DNA from: a virus
Direction: 5' to 3' (one strand)
Virus record (IMG/VR): IMGVR_UViG_3300007276_000039
Span: 21,682 to 85,681 of that record
Length of the DNA stretch: 64,000 nucleotides
Part shown: piece after piece, positions 21,701 through 25,269 of the stretch
Layout: the number at the start of each line of letters is the position of its first letter
How positions within the stretch are numbered: the stretch's first letter is position 1
Notes under the pieces: generated by a model
What the model was told of the DNA's origin: nothing
What the model saw: only the letters and a program-made list of their open reading frames with translations
The model's database searches: none
Program-made: the position numbers and the translations under genes

Positions 21701-21732
21701 AAGGCGTGACTACTGCGACCGATTGCAACCAT
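3733..21732 (-). CDS. giant 5999-residue virion protein, probable tail fibre / host-recognition structure
   Basis: A single uninterrupted frame of 18 kb, over a quarter of the window. Residues ~5-235 look like a LamG/concanavalin-type lectin fold (FFFDGVSDSVIIPQG, FVIEAWVVPD, HVVAGIQKNRVFLAVNGE). A second such domain lies near residues 5555-5790 (ALWLKADSLDLADGAAVTSW, VVDCDG, LFVVAW, GKIAEIIQYNRAMS). Two copies of a ~65-residue beta module (ending FELSASTTGG) occur near residues 3511-3580 and 5031-5100. The rest is rich in Gly, Asn, Thr, His, Tyr and Pro, with no enzyme motif seen. Lectin-like ends suggest glycan binding. It lies downstream of tape measure and a tail protein, where side or tip fibres and distal tail proteins are found. 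Function is inferred; the reading frame is certain. Confidence 0.85.
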   Translation of the reverse strand: MVAIGRSSHAFFFDGVSDSVIIPQGRFTKTGVKDSSGTKVMTKTLQGVGDSATINDKAAGDFVIEAWVVPDCGGVIAHREGQFTLEMGTVDTPGPAVFSVNVESIAGPSYFRLATAYDASTRWDGIVYPQQEHGGIHDSYNRYDKSNYGDATNLNFNNRPLYHVVAGIQKNRVFLAVNGEIVSQQDIPPETRLARSTEHVYLGGKGGEFRGAIEAIHFSNEFDENMLQPSMAIKGNTTSALFRFEEPIDIVEGTYEFSAFTAASDGTTKTLTMTAADAQTLIARLTGKAYDATSPTTTFTSTPYSMGNYKVVDYYTNSGTAATLSVAHTPYNLLINPGAINRNTQKPNQSPPERVRLESINGNTGVVTFNSIHVDFINGTSGLRGALHSRTANVDNYFVVIGADLLIDNGTGKPYQPPHYGTQIFDKTGQMVLDEGNASNHGLVYSSQMATDTTNNPYAVTWPATLDTLFQVGHSGRHTFSHIIGHEYMRRYPKPSELIIDQQADGSADIVQMAYDSNTRDIDEMFPMNSLLDFYSETLEAPIARIENSSSVATIVNNGMPASKKELIAIGGSGFKYAPFMLKGPVPEAGDIDENNRLFHLTPESESRVALLHVPALRTSHDLAPYVEVHYNAIDLTGASMGQSTPMLMVTKTVPAGSHILTGTTRVLDVITSDLANTTLYSPGGVIYLSNAISGYGSLMQESHTLIGDNTGGQDSDTELDLSRTPALYTPPNDVNAEPAGPPKAVARSHNGGTHESVYHRLAIEAMSSSQSDTITDEGAGKRTRQPTTDKSGTGVFDLGPTTHSSRVFEMFNIIDNVLITDEAGIMAKIFVQPSVKSRVNQLSLVRSLGAGDSPNIASIMFLMSRCRVRGVSKQESPETNMTTVVITASGIADSFVNENVSAVGSGSPDSHVVKEIEPNAPVVTVTLGGPGQGGVNTKPTFDPSPLMRLPGSTRRSCATQARIVTTTGAFSMSVTPLNNDSPDLKSWGTICFPQVGRIFLEDGASAAYTEKTGAGFYFSESNAVASRTFLDGAGTAYATFHEWCNATGIISQGSAGTYLTSVYIFNDGDFDNDSLTQDGSTVNDRLFQSLDDVTHDYQLGTQYASTRAMVEIPIFPQQFFDHTDLGIFPGPDNSMKVHVDATYTAHTWNPTPVGRRANDVATADKSAKSAYSYTINNQNYIESATILRIEDATASHKHTSTGTGTGGTTYTNHFHIFVSHPNMFPDATNSSDATPTIVAADEVGNLKGINRLRRVFLTSGEWAVYDNNPALDGFLSIPINATGGYFDGYSETFFQNAIVGAKIHTGGGFRNETLMPIDSDAELPSSDLEGRSPFYYDAANMKTQGGNLDYGLRQYVSAVEFKAGPLANPHAPRTISKRAKSTIMQVQEISGNATDGFQFNIILDDASLFPDVPYSRDSNNNSIAEQGDLTYIAEIGTDTPLEVYYLGKLDSIAGANSVLVTTPKNVSLTVGDFVGAEFKLVKAGNAFQSIVNPANMQNQELQTATFHPSTSAEQWTFVGATSAGASTTLNITNGNNRFAHANTIGTNIRTGDLLFLEDSSNVIKYVGEVADVKSNLTSGAHTVVTLVAANAVAVANGDDVRIGVGTVVQNDADAILNRSWVYPFAQGGLRDGDTVWMNMTINNPHAVEGLFAKSRGVMNEAFVWSGFNGGEGALANRPRDSIPLENFLIGNSCLETAQNFAQHVNKTVEMNYEAMGLDATQAPTVAYIDPYLSTDGNARVLLFDVGHDREFIAFHDLHMQVQSSADTPTIGFTRNIAYEGGTIKLDKHLISVNGGAPHYFTTQIDVANGFPSENKYVRSTQQSKFIESAYAHNVPNTASQDLVDGTPGSDTKYTLQDPSSLGNNPLLRGKGHGHFVHTGLYHEETGNTHTVGDSVLPRVQPAVASVYYANEIHKLIRKAKEGDLLLRELKLHRATQNPATHSLKDASTLFDTPDGTRVISAFLCLKGKRNTTLELASHEESRLQHLKHWTQMDFVRRMTLDLGEVGVKEGVTDIEAAAREMVRLINQGGALNGRTHARRPSQQYPGESERLDLTRIGVRQDTADPNKDPTSAHINADFAATGSTYDPAPFWYGDIAFDSHDRGSHMGYVRAHMGRVVEDINGNEGYSIVIHSTIPGASGRNFCVWLDNSKGQSSYQPQFLIGHGGRFRNFWAQPDEILSENMHPAPMPLNKDGRPFAPVSTLREFVAQEEPDEAFTSNHDITPRRNETANPKGRNISAHLGGIAHNSVNDESFETQSPSTALVKGLRMGKQATGRINFGGLVASGVPGFSPIAGKHGLGRKGDDEFDKLYNEGLPKAGTSPTAITSYSGHVNTAEITDDAVGDTPLYGFRFNDHRGQGYGVRFIYRKMDEAFANDLTTIPSTLDDEICVYFNDGDVAKGGFTIGQHMLGFGDATGRLDVTTVTMNSWRGNQWRGVYAPSAGIDCAISWDASATTLTVQLGAPFDSGQELGNHPDILGYLGFPRQNGVIQITDPMTGTTDKGTVGNVISYESRTQLNSAGDSGVHTFYGVRGSEFTASHSLTGLTATSLTNTAVSMFNASTDRIIKALISPRINWTTLMTDELMAAVTAEAINMADPNTPEGIPFDCRHMYAVDGRTFGEWGVAADAIRIRAHNPQRGARPLSTMFEASLHRDLGIEAPHLEFGEYEKLDQSSNSQWTVTAPAAFNKPVSDADIEDNHRKVDCGYLPHTVLQIRTKARGYHTNTPTPILVDSYNDPVPTKTWANNLKGLTYTSRSGDHILPALDNALVTTDFTHSDDVFTTNSGETTTHILVPAGEEAATFDSLTKLVSFGDAKVIWSGSNRFATVTSVQGANSATKLKVVAINYNEEWNTLYGASADRADVLLMLHADKDFSGYRLYGSIESEPVTYFKNGRDSNDHSVPLYFGGGFSGVVLDVNDGSQNDYSSFYTHPYSNGPTGTAGIQNANEISTAYALMDCNALLAFFPGTPYLNQHRGSINPPAYNQNNVLSADIDSGTLPNLASGQPSHVTARYTAGIVRQRPIPLIMRMPHQTARYTDHKTATPYFTTYLIYGPGQAFPFNETASNLGVVEPHPGYVVTTGNSWSKVPHSKNLPNEITNNDNDYGPPDANYQSRRNRFHWQTTLNWSPAQGTPNIGDTGASGYGLKQRPEHGYHYGEHFMNPVSGRVVANNEADYKKAHPYQHCAMAYYGIAMSADMTFHMDGGYHPGGSWMDNQMAFNPPMEKDDLQISKLFANAVQPTAYRVSGVIAKSVLAGSLGETATDFDREIIVVDGTRCQNGEELATIIGQAINENPGKGALKAMGGTFMPSMSNAQRQDRYGWIEMDYGDPSNSYQNATTGGSSQSYIEGSIAGSTRDVLEQIPACGWIRTDTGGRSHPSTAPNNSCPAFAPYHSREIYEKAGVLTVRFWLAPNKITGKAQFEDMTTWHNRCESAGITVPDFDLTAVPPNLPTKLYVWSKSGVHYHNNAYDTPRDHMTRSHFSGLVDAIDRTRPVGAMGWSGERYSYLNSLKVTTSSFTDATCDYNNATTITMDSTALLKKNMLVSGTGIPAGAFVVSITNATTFELSASTTGGAVTNGTLTFTTNLYGAGLGAWHAKLGFSPYGPASSVMSTYSHLPHYAPMRNSPEASGPISGTDNDETMLTTPYSWTYASTNTNPAYNTDKTDAEHSDYFANPVHIGDADAVPRALHHPQGVFGRAFLVISYEGELGLVAKRDRDGVTAMGDWLAVVNKTAGGVAAATAITFAGTAQWDERIHSVDRFVAPAHGGPNIEALVTNLSLPADDIPADPFLFNAPLAADIELFNAEPCYAKTGDLFFDLDESPGSFFLEDATSVERNLITDLKTSTSAELDRYGDDANYWLGDTNAFKMNQRSPAKNFSVEHVVWKRMDGGNLSLPAVNARGLGAVPFVTRVLSNTPHTMGEKLYGINRFSFETTNSAMFPIIQAQELAHPQIAAAHPDELRNVLAIPNEELQFEEMQVEDDTGQIHIIEGGSPFGTIIRTFNAVSDRSAEGFAPATAGSGVEPNLKVRLPHPDSIPGNLLIRAGFDRLQAYQNESMGTGGMMRPMSSSSIKHLFTDDTKGPRLGGTFSDHNWEHISQGSFPDPTYAGWETATGNAPLETSYELHDRTLFFHITKNGNTHSHRHPTFYTHAGGVVNAELTAVSFSGTTLTVNTAPNASLFNESIRDGRKFLRLYDPTTDKGGVASFTGISSSTFTGCVGDADFAELVKSSITTLKVVPSYYIPAGSTRFFASRRLRDHAEVSGNSPDIVHSTYITGLTLNALLCHTVYSRPKMTPMALPRMGHHFVNPTMAMLPGHFAHPAYQGLYNKHRAIRSATVKPHETLLMEEQTMSNLKTDISTTLTNNLHGYDTLHTFGALTATPSGPSDIHGGAFTLMFESKIRSDGYGVLASEGQAGVINAAGGHTIVLEAAATYTLRHHFPDPSEVGAYQIVIQPNIHKSQLMGYHANGGATALPDGSVNELTSQQVALVIGLREPDSATGAVGLVLAEATMADVRGCEVFVNELILDHDPDHGSQFTNIPPLMLYNALGVQATESPAFVKRSLPYQPQMFDNATPGMTTNIPWWSIVHKDGPDHADATGFRHLNHHRLDNYYEFLRASTGSIACQITLAGYPSIYPDIYHEVLENISLNPVCTVVSVDSTTQITVDDARGFPQKPYYGNKLEYTDVNGVRRTHTYTERSGYDSSNMNKPKQFTITAKSSFTSNLTAGTKLRLTRAYDFRPAGAIFTDSKTSMVTRILPQMLQGSRDTNSLHVADAFLCLWHPNLGRPHTFYSDSSRTWLNPLTDRAVAQKPLNSMPEHFETVHYHDAAYYASLGPFAFDRKTPAPPYEIIAHASVGTNVPSTVVSVDIPNKLITTTRRTAKLVGGTKIMIDGIAYTVQDDGGSVFDNHVLGVMPVIEPIVATIPIGSTIMAHAIGSMLTADVLDTTFGSPIIAGNFDPQGGQADASDAATKTNLNHYWPCGSRGGPLISRLDGYGYVSTSWDFPREYTFDGPVWADQDDDGSYVVTNGVVKSTYDAFTDATCDYNNDPTITMDSTAKLVVGMGVSGTGIPGSATVSSITNATTFELSASTTGGSVTNGTLTFTPVQTRTRPFGYRIGLRQPYNKPQWSLYGMRAFREAAVTGTNTSVGYPHGPLVQGETETWTYAGGSGLSNGTYPNTQLGIMERQTNFSGMLGVDKPEWQVRYSDGMRMARAFGCPVRTLRNASGVLRDWWGDGEGKGIYKLDEAVAYYLVDWWGNTRGEEVRRHPVRGFGIRPAWDAGDVYEYDRTGNKTPFDRIYNGGFPIMNTKALIDASGNISVTTGFTIPRFAGRLNNVNSNDATELVDVYFPTNAHRVGDDGHGRGLRYPTAFNEDVLTALDEPYHASGVVLSHHTAEPNMNDGYIRARNDVLQADEVPRGISARLDIAEDGLLKPEAVVSDRVETVSGDSPHKDAVSRSAPRIGLDTENVEGVDDNLIAINTEAHSLHSDRGVGQRVIVHGGMQAGSQTIGHYDLTALDFSGQPQGGAMRLSHTSNFNPLGGTYIAEARNFVSPIDDTEWGGIPTSGMALWLKADSLDLADGAAVTSWKDSGPHGFEFTQSTASKQPVYIASSSNVNNMPVVDCDGTDIMSTPFDARLNTTDVTLFVVAWSDDDDGNAQGVLETFANSPVTRAGHSLFIRWDSSDKWQWRGGADTTYTVVNSPSNAVVVNQAELVTGTIAGGDGAGSNANFELFLQGVSVGSSTGAWYVADEDPYGIGHVGSFELKGKIAEIIQYNRAMSTTERQQVEGYLAEKYGFTNNVSQWKSSNPYQTDTNGHQRTNLTDKRISYMLRPVRLLDKQHAEMFRSNLNLHSSSPQYGSNYFGATAGGKYGLYVYETTNGQASAGSYIRSTNPDTNPPYAPAYYMDISTSDTVPMSQGPKIIGTAATGFDSSLLDNEITRVVMSENTLQHYRADAARRRTHQEGESKEERMDYTVQPRFSQSLHPKGHKGDVSYNSNDHSGDAS
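6430..6640 (-). repeat. beta-module copy B (giant protein, residues ~5031-5100)
   Basis: Encodes FTDATCDYNNDPTITMDSTA ... VSGTGIPGSATVSSITNATT ... FELSASTTGGSVTNGTLTFT. It is the second copy of the module in the giant protein; the related copies are at 10988-11200 and 26985-27190. High identity in protein and DNA suggests recent duplication or exchange. Confidence 0.85.
10988..11200 (-). repeat. beta-module copy A (giant protein, residues ~3511-3581)
   Basis: Encodes FTDATCDYNNATTITMDSTA ... VSGTGIPAGAFVVSITNATT ... FELSASTTGGAVTNGTLTFT. It is nearly identical to copy B and similar to the tail tube copy. The repeated module resembles a small bacterial-Ig-like or fibronectin-like surface domain. 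Confidence 0.85.
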
Positions 21733-21741
21733 CCATTCACC

Positions 21742-22917
21742 TCAAAATATCCAATCAATCGGTGCAAAGTTGATGGTGTAAGAATAAATCGGCTCACCAC
21801 CAAGTTGAACGAATGTAGCGTTGGCTACAGTACCTTTGATTGCTGTGTATTCATCCCCTGTACCAGTGTATTCCGAACCTGCAACTACAGCGTTATCTGC
21901 TGTTTTATCATCTGTTTTCATAAAACCACCAGTTGGCATATAAAACAAAGATTCGTTGCTATTAACATTTGAAGAAAATGGGATTTGAATTGCGATGATA
22001 TAATCACCGTATTTACTGTTTTGTAAAGCCAAAGCCGCCGCTAATCCAGCACCGCCACCTTGCACTGCTAACGCTCCACCGCTTGCGGCACCTGCTAACA
22101 ATGCACCGCCGCCCACTAAAGCCGCTCCTCCTACAAAGGCTCCTCCTCCACCGTTGTTGCTGTTGTTAAGCACAGCATACAATTCAGCCACTTTGTCGCC
22201 AGCACTTTTGTTGGTGGTAGATGATGAATCACGACCTCCCGAATACTGAGTGTGATATGGTTTGAAAACATCCACCCCTGCATCATAATTTGGAAATGAA
22301 ATGGTTTCATTATTTCCTGCTTTTCCTTTGTTTACATTTGTCAAAGTCACCGCAGTGTTAGTAGCACCGCTAATTGGTGAGTTAATTCGGGTTGCTGTTA
22401 ATTCAAATGTACTACTGTATGTAGTCACGAGGGCAACAAGGCTGGCCGCAATATCCGATGCGCTTCTTGCAGAAGTATTGTTGTGAACGGCAATGTAATA
22501 CCTCCCCGAAGAAAGTCCTTCGGTGGTACCGGAAGAAGTTTTTACCAAATAAACCTCATAAGAATTGTTGATTTTGATGGCATAATCGGCATCTGCTATA
22601 GCACCATTTCCATGACCACTTACCAAAGCGTCTATTTTTGTAGGCCAGTCCACTGTTGTTGAATTAAAAGCCTGTGAAAAATCAATTGTAGCACTTGCTT
22701 CTTGTTGGGAACTCGTATTTACCAATTGGTCATCAGTCATCACTCCCTCAATGGTGATGAGGGATTTGGGGAGGTTGAGGTCAAAGGCAAAGCGAGAGCC
22801 ACCAGCAAAGGGCATAGGAAGGGGTGTAACGCCCCTGTCCACATTCATGGTCATCGTGGTAGCCATCAACTCAATGATGCCGCCATCGTTGCGTACAAGA
22901 CGAATTGGCGTGCCCAT
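21742..22917 (-). CDS. tail-associated virion protein with Gly/Ala-rich stretch
   Basis: A 391-residue protein. The N-terminus (IRLVRNDGGIIELMATTMTM, then an LNLPKSLITIEGVMTDDQ segment) resembles tail proteins that follow the tape measure, such as distal tail proteins. Around residues 250-295 there is a run of Gly and Ala (NNGGGGAFVGGAALVGGG type) looking like a flexible linker or collagen-free glycine bundle. The C-terminus ends SYTINFAPIDWIF, a beta-strand with an aromatic end. Its ATG shares a base with the tape-measure stop (TGATG). I call it a distal-tail-like structural protein from position and style only. Confidence 0.5.
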   Translation of the reverse strand: MGTPIRLVRNDGGIIELMATTMTMNVDRGVTPLPMPFAGGSRFAFDLNLPKSLITIEGVMTDDQLVNTSSQQEASATIDFSQAFNSTTVDWPTKIDALVSGHGNGAIADADYAIKINNSYEVYLVKTSSGTTEGLSSGRYYIAVHNNTSARSASDIAASLVALVTTYSSTFELTATRINSPISGATNTAVTLTNVNKGKAGNNETISFPNYDAGVDVFKPYHTQYSGGRDSSSTTNKSAGDKVAELYAVLNNSNNGGGGAFVGGAALVGGGALLAGAASGGALAVQGGGAGLAAALALQNSKYGDYIIAIQIPFSSNVNSNESLFYMPTGGFMKTDDKTADNAVVAGSEYTGTGDEYTAIKGTVANATFVQLGGEPIYSYTINFAPIDWIF

Positions 22918-24170
22918 CAGTACCGCCCCCTCATGGTGGTGCCGCCGATGTTGCGGGCCATCTCTTGTTGAATCATGTTACCAATTTCACGAGCAAGTGT
23001 GCGTTTGTCCGTGCGGTCGGTAATGCCGCTGGCGTTGACGGTGACATTGACCGTTCCACCACCCATGCCTACACCACCGGGGTTGTTACGCTGTGAAAGC
23101 GGGACAACGGCTTCCGGGCCGTCTTCACCAATCATAGCGAGTGTGGGCTTGTTCACGATACCACCCTTAGCAAGTTCGGGTATTTTCCAATCGGAAAGGT
23201 CAAAACTGTATTTTTCACCACCGATTAAAGGCACCCAATCGGGAATATCAATACTGAAATTAACAGCACTAAACGCCGCATTGATACCGGAAATCAACAA
23301 GTTGAAAGGTGCTTTAACGATGTCTCCAAGAGTCAAACCTTCAAACAATTCAGTGATTCCCTTCCCTACATCTGCAAAGGTGCCGAGTGGGTCATCAACC
23401 AATTTCTTGATAAAGTCCCACGCATCACCAACAAGGTCAATACCGAAGTCAATGTAGTCTCCAATGGAGATACCAAATACCCCTTGGAACAGGTCAGCGA
23501 TGAACTTGAATGGCTGAGGCAACGCCCCAATAGCCAAATCCAATCGGTCGCCAATGCTGAATCCAGCAAACGGCCCATCTCCCGTCAAGAAGTCAATGGT
23601 GGTGAGAAGCCAGTCGGGGAGGTTAAAGGCGAAGTCAAGCCTGTCGGACAGGGAGAAGCCTGCAAACGCACCGTTTCCAAGAATGAAATCAACGGAGGTT
23701 TGCAACCAGTCGGGAAGTTCAAAAGAGAACATAGCACCCCAATCGGGGCTTTCAAAAGTGAACAAATCAATCCAGTATTGTGCCGTTAAAAAGTCGGGCA
23801 ATTCGGGTAACATGTCCCATATCGCACCAGCCCATCCATTGACAGTTTCACCTATACTCTCAAACAACCCTGTCCAAAATTCAAGTGTAAACACTGCTGG
23901 TAATTCTTGTAGCAAGTCCCACAGTGTGCCAAGAACACCAAGCGCAGTTTCTCCTATACTTGTAAAAACCGCACCAACCATCTCTTTGAGTGCATCCCAT
24001 TTTTCTCCTACACTATCAACTGCATCACGAATGGGTTGAATGACGGTATCGTTGAACCAAGACGCTAAGCCTTTGAGAGCATCCATCGCCATCGTTCCAG
24101 CCGCTTTAAAGCCGGGGCCAATTTGTGACACCATGCTGGACATGGACGAAATCATGGAAATTAGCGACAT
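22917..24170 (-). CDS. tail tape measure protein (short)
   Basis: A 417-residue protein with the hallmark C-terminal segment of phage tape measures: LAKGGIVNKPTLAMIGEDGP followed by EAVVPLS, then a Gly-rich VNVTVNASG tail. The N-terminus is Ser/Met-rich and amphipathic. The middle is built of hydrophobic repeats of about 40 residues (LPDWLxTxxDFxxGxGxFAGF then SxxDRLDxA; clear copies at ~residues 155-225). Tape measures span the tail lumen and set tail length; by the usual ~1.5 angstrom per residue this one would specify a tail of roughly 60 nm, well below most siphoviruses. It follows two chaperone-like genes, the usual order. GAGTGA precedes the ATG. Confidence 0.85.
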   Translation of the reverse strand: MSLISMISSMSSMVSQIGPGFKAAGTMAMDALKGLASWFNDTVIQPIRDAVDSVGEKWDALKEMVGAVFTSIGETALGVLGTLWDLLQELPAVFTLEFWTGLFESIGETVNGWAGAIWDMLPELPDFLTAQYWIDLFTFESPDWGAMFSFELPDWLQTSVDFILGNGAFAGFSLSDRLDFAFNLPDWLLTTIDFLTGDGPFAGFSIGDRLDLAIGALPQPFKFIADLFQGVFGISIGDYIDFGIDLVGDAWDFIKKLVDDPLGTFADVGKGITELFEGLTLGDIVKAPFNLLISGINAAFSAVNFSIDIPDWVPLIGGEKYSFDLSDWKIPELAKGGIVNKPTLAMIGEDGPEAVVPLSQRNNPGGVGMGGGTVNVTVNASGITDRTDKRTLAREIGNMIQQEMARNIGGTTMRGRY

Positions 24171-24174
24171 TCTT

Positions 24175-24450
24175 TCACTCCCAGTCTAAAAACGAATAAT
24201 CCAATGGTACGACTTCCCTATCTCCGGCTTTGGCCTGTTGCTTCTTACGCTCAATCTCCTTATTGTTCTCTTCGGTTGATACCATAGCCCAAACAAGCGA
24301 TTGCTTGAACAAGTGAGGGGGCATTGAGTAAACTTCCATCAGTGAAATACCAAAGTGTTTTGCGATGATGTAAGCCCACAGTTCAATCTGTGTGCTTATG
24401 TCCTCCACCGAATTGTACTTGTCTTTCTTGAGGAAACTCTCTACCCTCAC
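24175..24450 (-). CDS. putative tail assembly chaperone, second gene
   Basis: A 91-residue helical protein (IELWAYIIAKHFGISLMEVY, then an FKQSLVWAMVSTEENN segment). It lies immediately before the tape-measure gene, where tail assembly chaperones (lambda gpG/GT equivalents) are found. The size and 'W-x-x-x-x-F-G-x-S-x-x-E' helical pattern fit that role. It starts with GTG overlapping the previous stop (GTGA), so it is separately translated rather than needing a frameshift. The family match is weak. Confidence 0.55.
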   Translation of the reverse strand: MRVESFLKKDKYNSVEDISTQIELWAYIIAKHFGISLMEVYSMPPHLFKQSLVWAMVSTEENNKEIERKKQQAKAGDREVVPLDYSFLDWE

Positions 24451-24818
24451 TCGGTCGGCTTGGTAAACCCCCCTTGCAGTGCCTCCGCCAACTCCTGTGG
24501 CTGTGGGAGCACCTTGCAGACCTGTTCTCCGACATGTCCTTTGAGGGAAAGTAATTCATCAGTGGTTAAACTGGGGTTGGTCTTGGTAATCCAATTGGAG
24601 AAGGCAAATGTCCAGTAGCCTGCCAAGTCAAGTGTCACATCGCCCTTTTCAACACGAAGCATGTGTTGTGCGGCGGCTTGTATGTCAAGGAAGGATATGT
24701 CTCGTATCCATACCTCAATGACCTGTGATTCATCGTCGGGGTCAATCCCAATCACATGCTTGGTCGTATCGTCATTCTTCAATAACAGGCTCTTGTTTGT
24801 CACTACTGTCTTTTTCAT
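24447..24818 (-). CDS. putative tail assembly chaperone, first gene
   Basis: About 123 residues. The ATG at 24818 is chosen because AGAGGAAAC lies 3-8 bases upstream; an ATG at 24833 has no such site. The sequence starts with a beta-rich stretch (HVIGIDPDDESQVIEVWIRD) then a helix (LDIQAAAQHML) and a W-x-F-x-F-S-N-W-I segment. This resembles the first tail assembly chaperone of long-tailed phages, which is followed by a second chaperone and the tape measure, exactly the order here. Its start overlaps the end of the SAP-domain gene by about 47 bases. Confidence 0.55.
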   Translation of the reverse strand: MKKTVVTNKSLLLKNDDTTKHVIGIDPDDESQVIEVWIRDISFLDIQAAAQHMLRVEKGDVTLDLAGYWTFAFSNWITKTNPSLTTDELLSLKGHVGEQVCKVLPQPQELAEALQGGFTKPTE

Positions 24819-25260
24819 TTGTTTCCTCTCCATTGGATGCGGCTACCTCATCGGTAGGGGCTTCCGAATCGCCTTCAAGGGCCGCTTCTTCAGCAGGGCT
24901 TTCGGGGTCTTCTTCGGGAATAACGCCTCCGTCATTCTGCTTAAGGCGCAGGATGATTTCGGCCTTCGTACCGTACACAGGTAGGCCACGCTCTTTGCAA
25001 AGCGCACGCAGTTCTGCGACGGTCAATGAATCGTATTCTTGGATGTCAGTAGGGAAAGGGTTCACGACATCCTCTTCCACCAGCGGTGCTGGCTCGTTAG
25101 CAGGAGCAGGGGAAGATTTCTCAATCACCCATCGTTCAATGGAATGCCTATCCATGAGGTCAATCATTTCTTCGCTAAACTCCACTCCATTGTTTTCACA
25201 CAACCAGCGGGCATAACCGAGCGCACCCATTCGTCGGTATTGTTGAAATGATGTTTTCAT
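24772..25260 (-). CDS. SAP-domain protein in the tail block
   Basis: A 162-residue protein. Residues ~76-110 form a SAP domain (YDSLTVAELRALCKERGLPV followed by YGTKAEIILRL), a helix-linker-helix that usually binds AT-rich DNA or, in phages, protein partners. The N-terminus (residues 1-50) is a helical segment with SFQQYRRMGALGYARWLCENNG; the C-terminus is a long acidic tail (EEDPESPAEEAALEGDSEAP) that is probably disordered. The strong acidic tail is like DNA mimicry or scaffold tails. It lies between tail tube and chaperones. GAGGGATTAAC precedes the ATG. Its role is unknown. Confidence 0.7.
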   Translation of the reverse strand: MKTSFQQYRRMGALGYARWLCENNGVEFSEEMIDLMDRHSIERWVIEKSSPAPANEPAPLVEEDVVNPFPTDIQEYDSLTVAELRALCKERGLPVYGTKAEIILRLKQNDGGVIPEEDPESPAEEAALEGDSEAPTDEVAASNGEETNEKDSSDKQEPVIEE

Positions 25261-25269
25261 GTTAATCCC

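Noticed and set aside
24175-24818. Programmed frameshift between tail chaperone genes
   Set aside because: The second gene has its own GTG start overlapping the first stop, and no slippery sequence was noticed at the junction.
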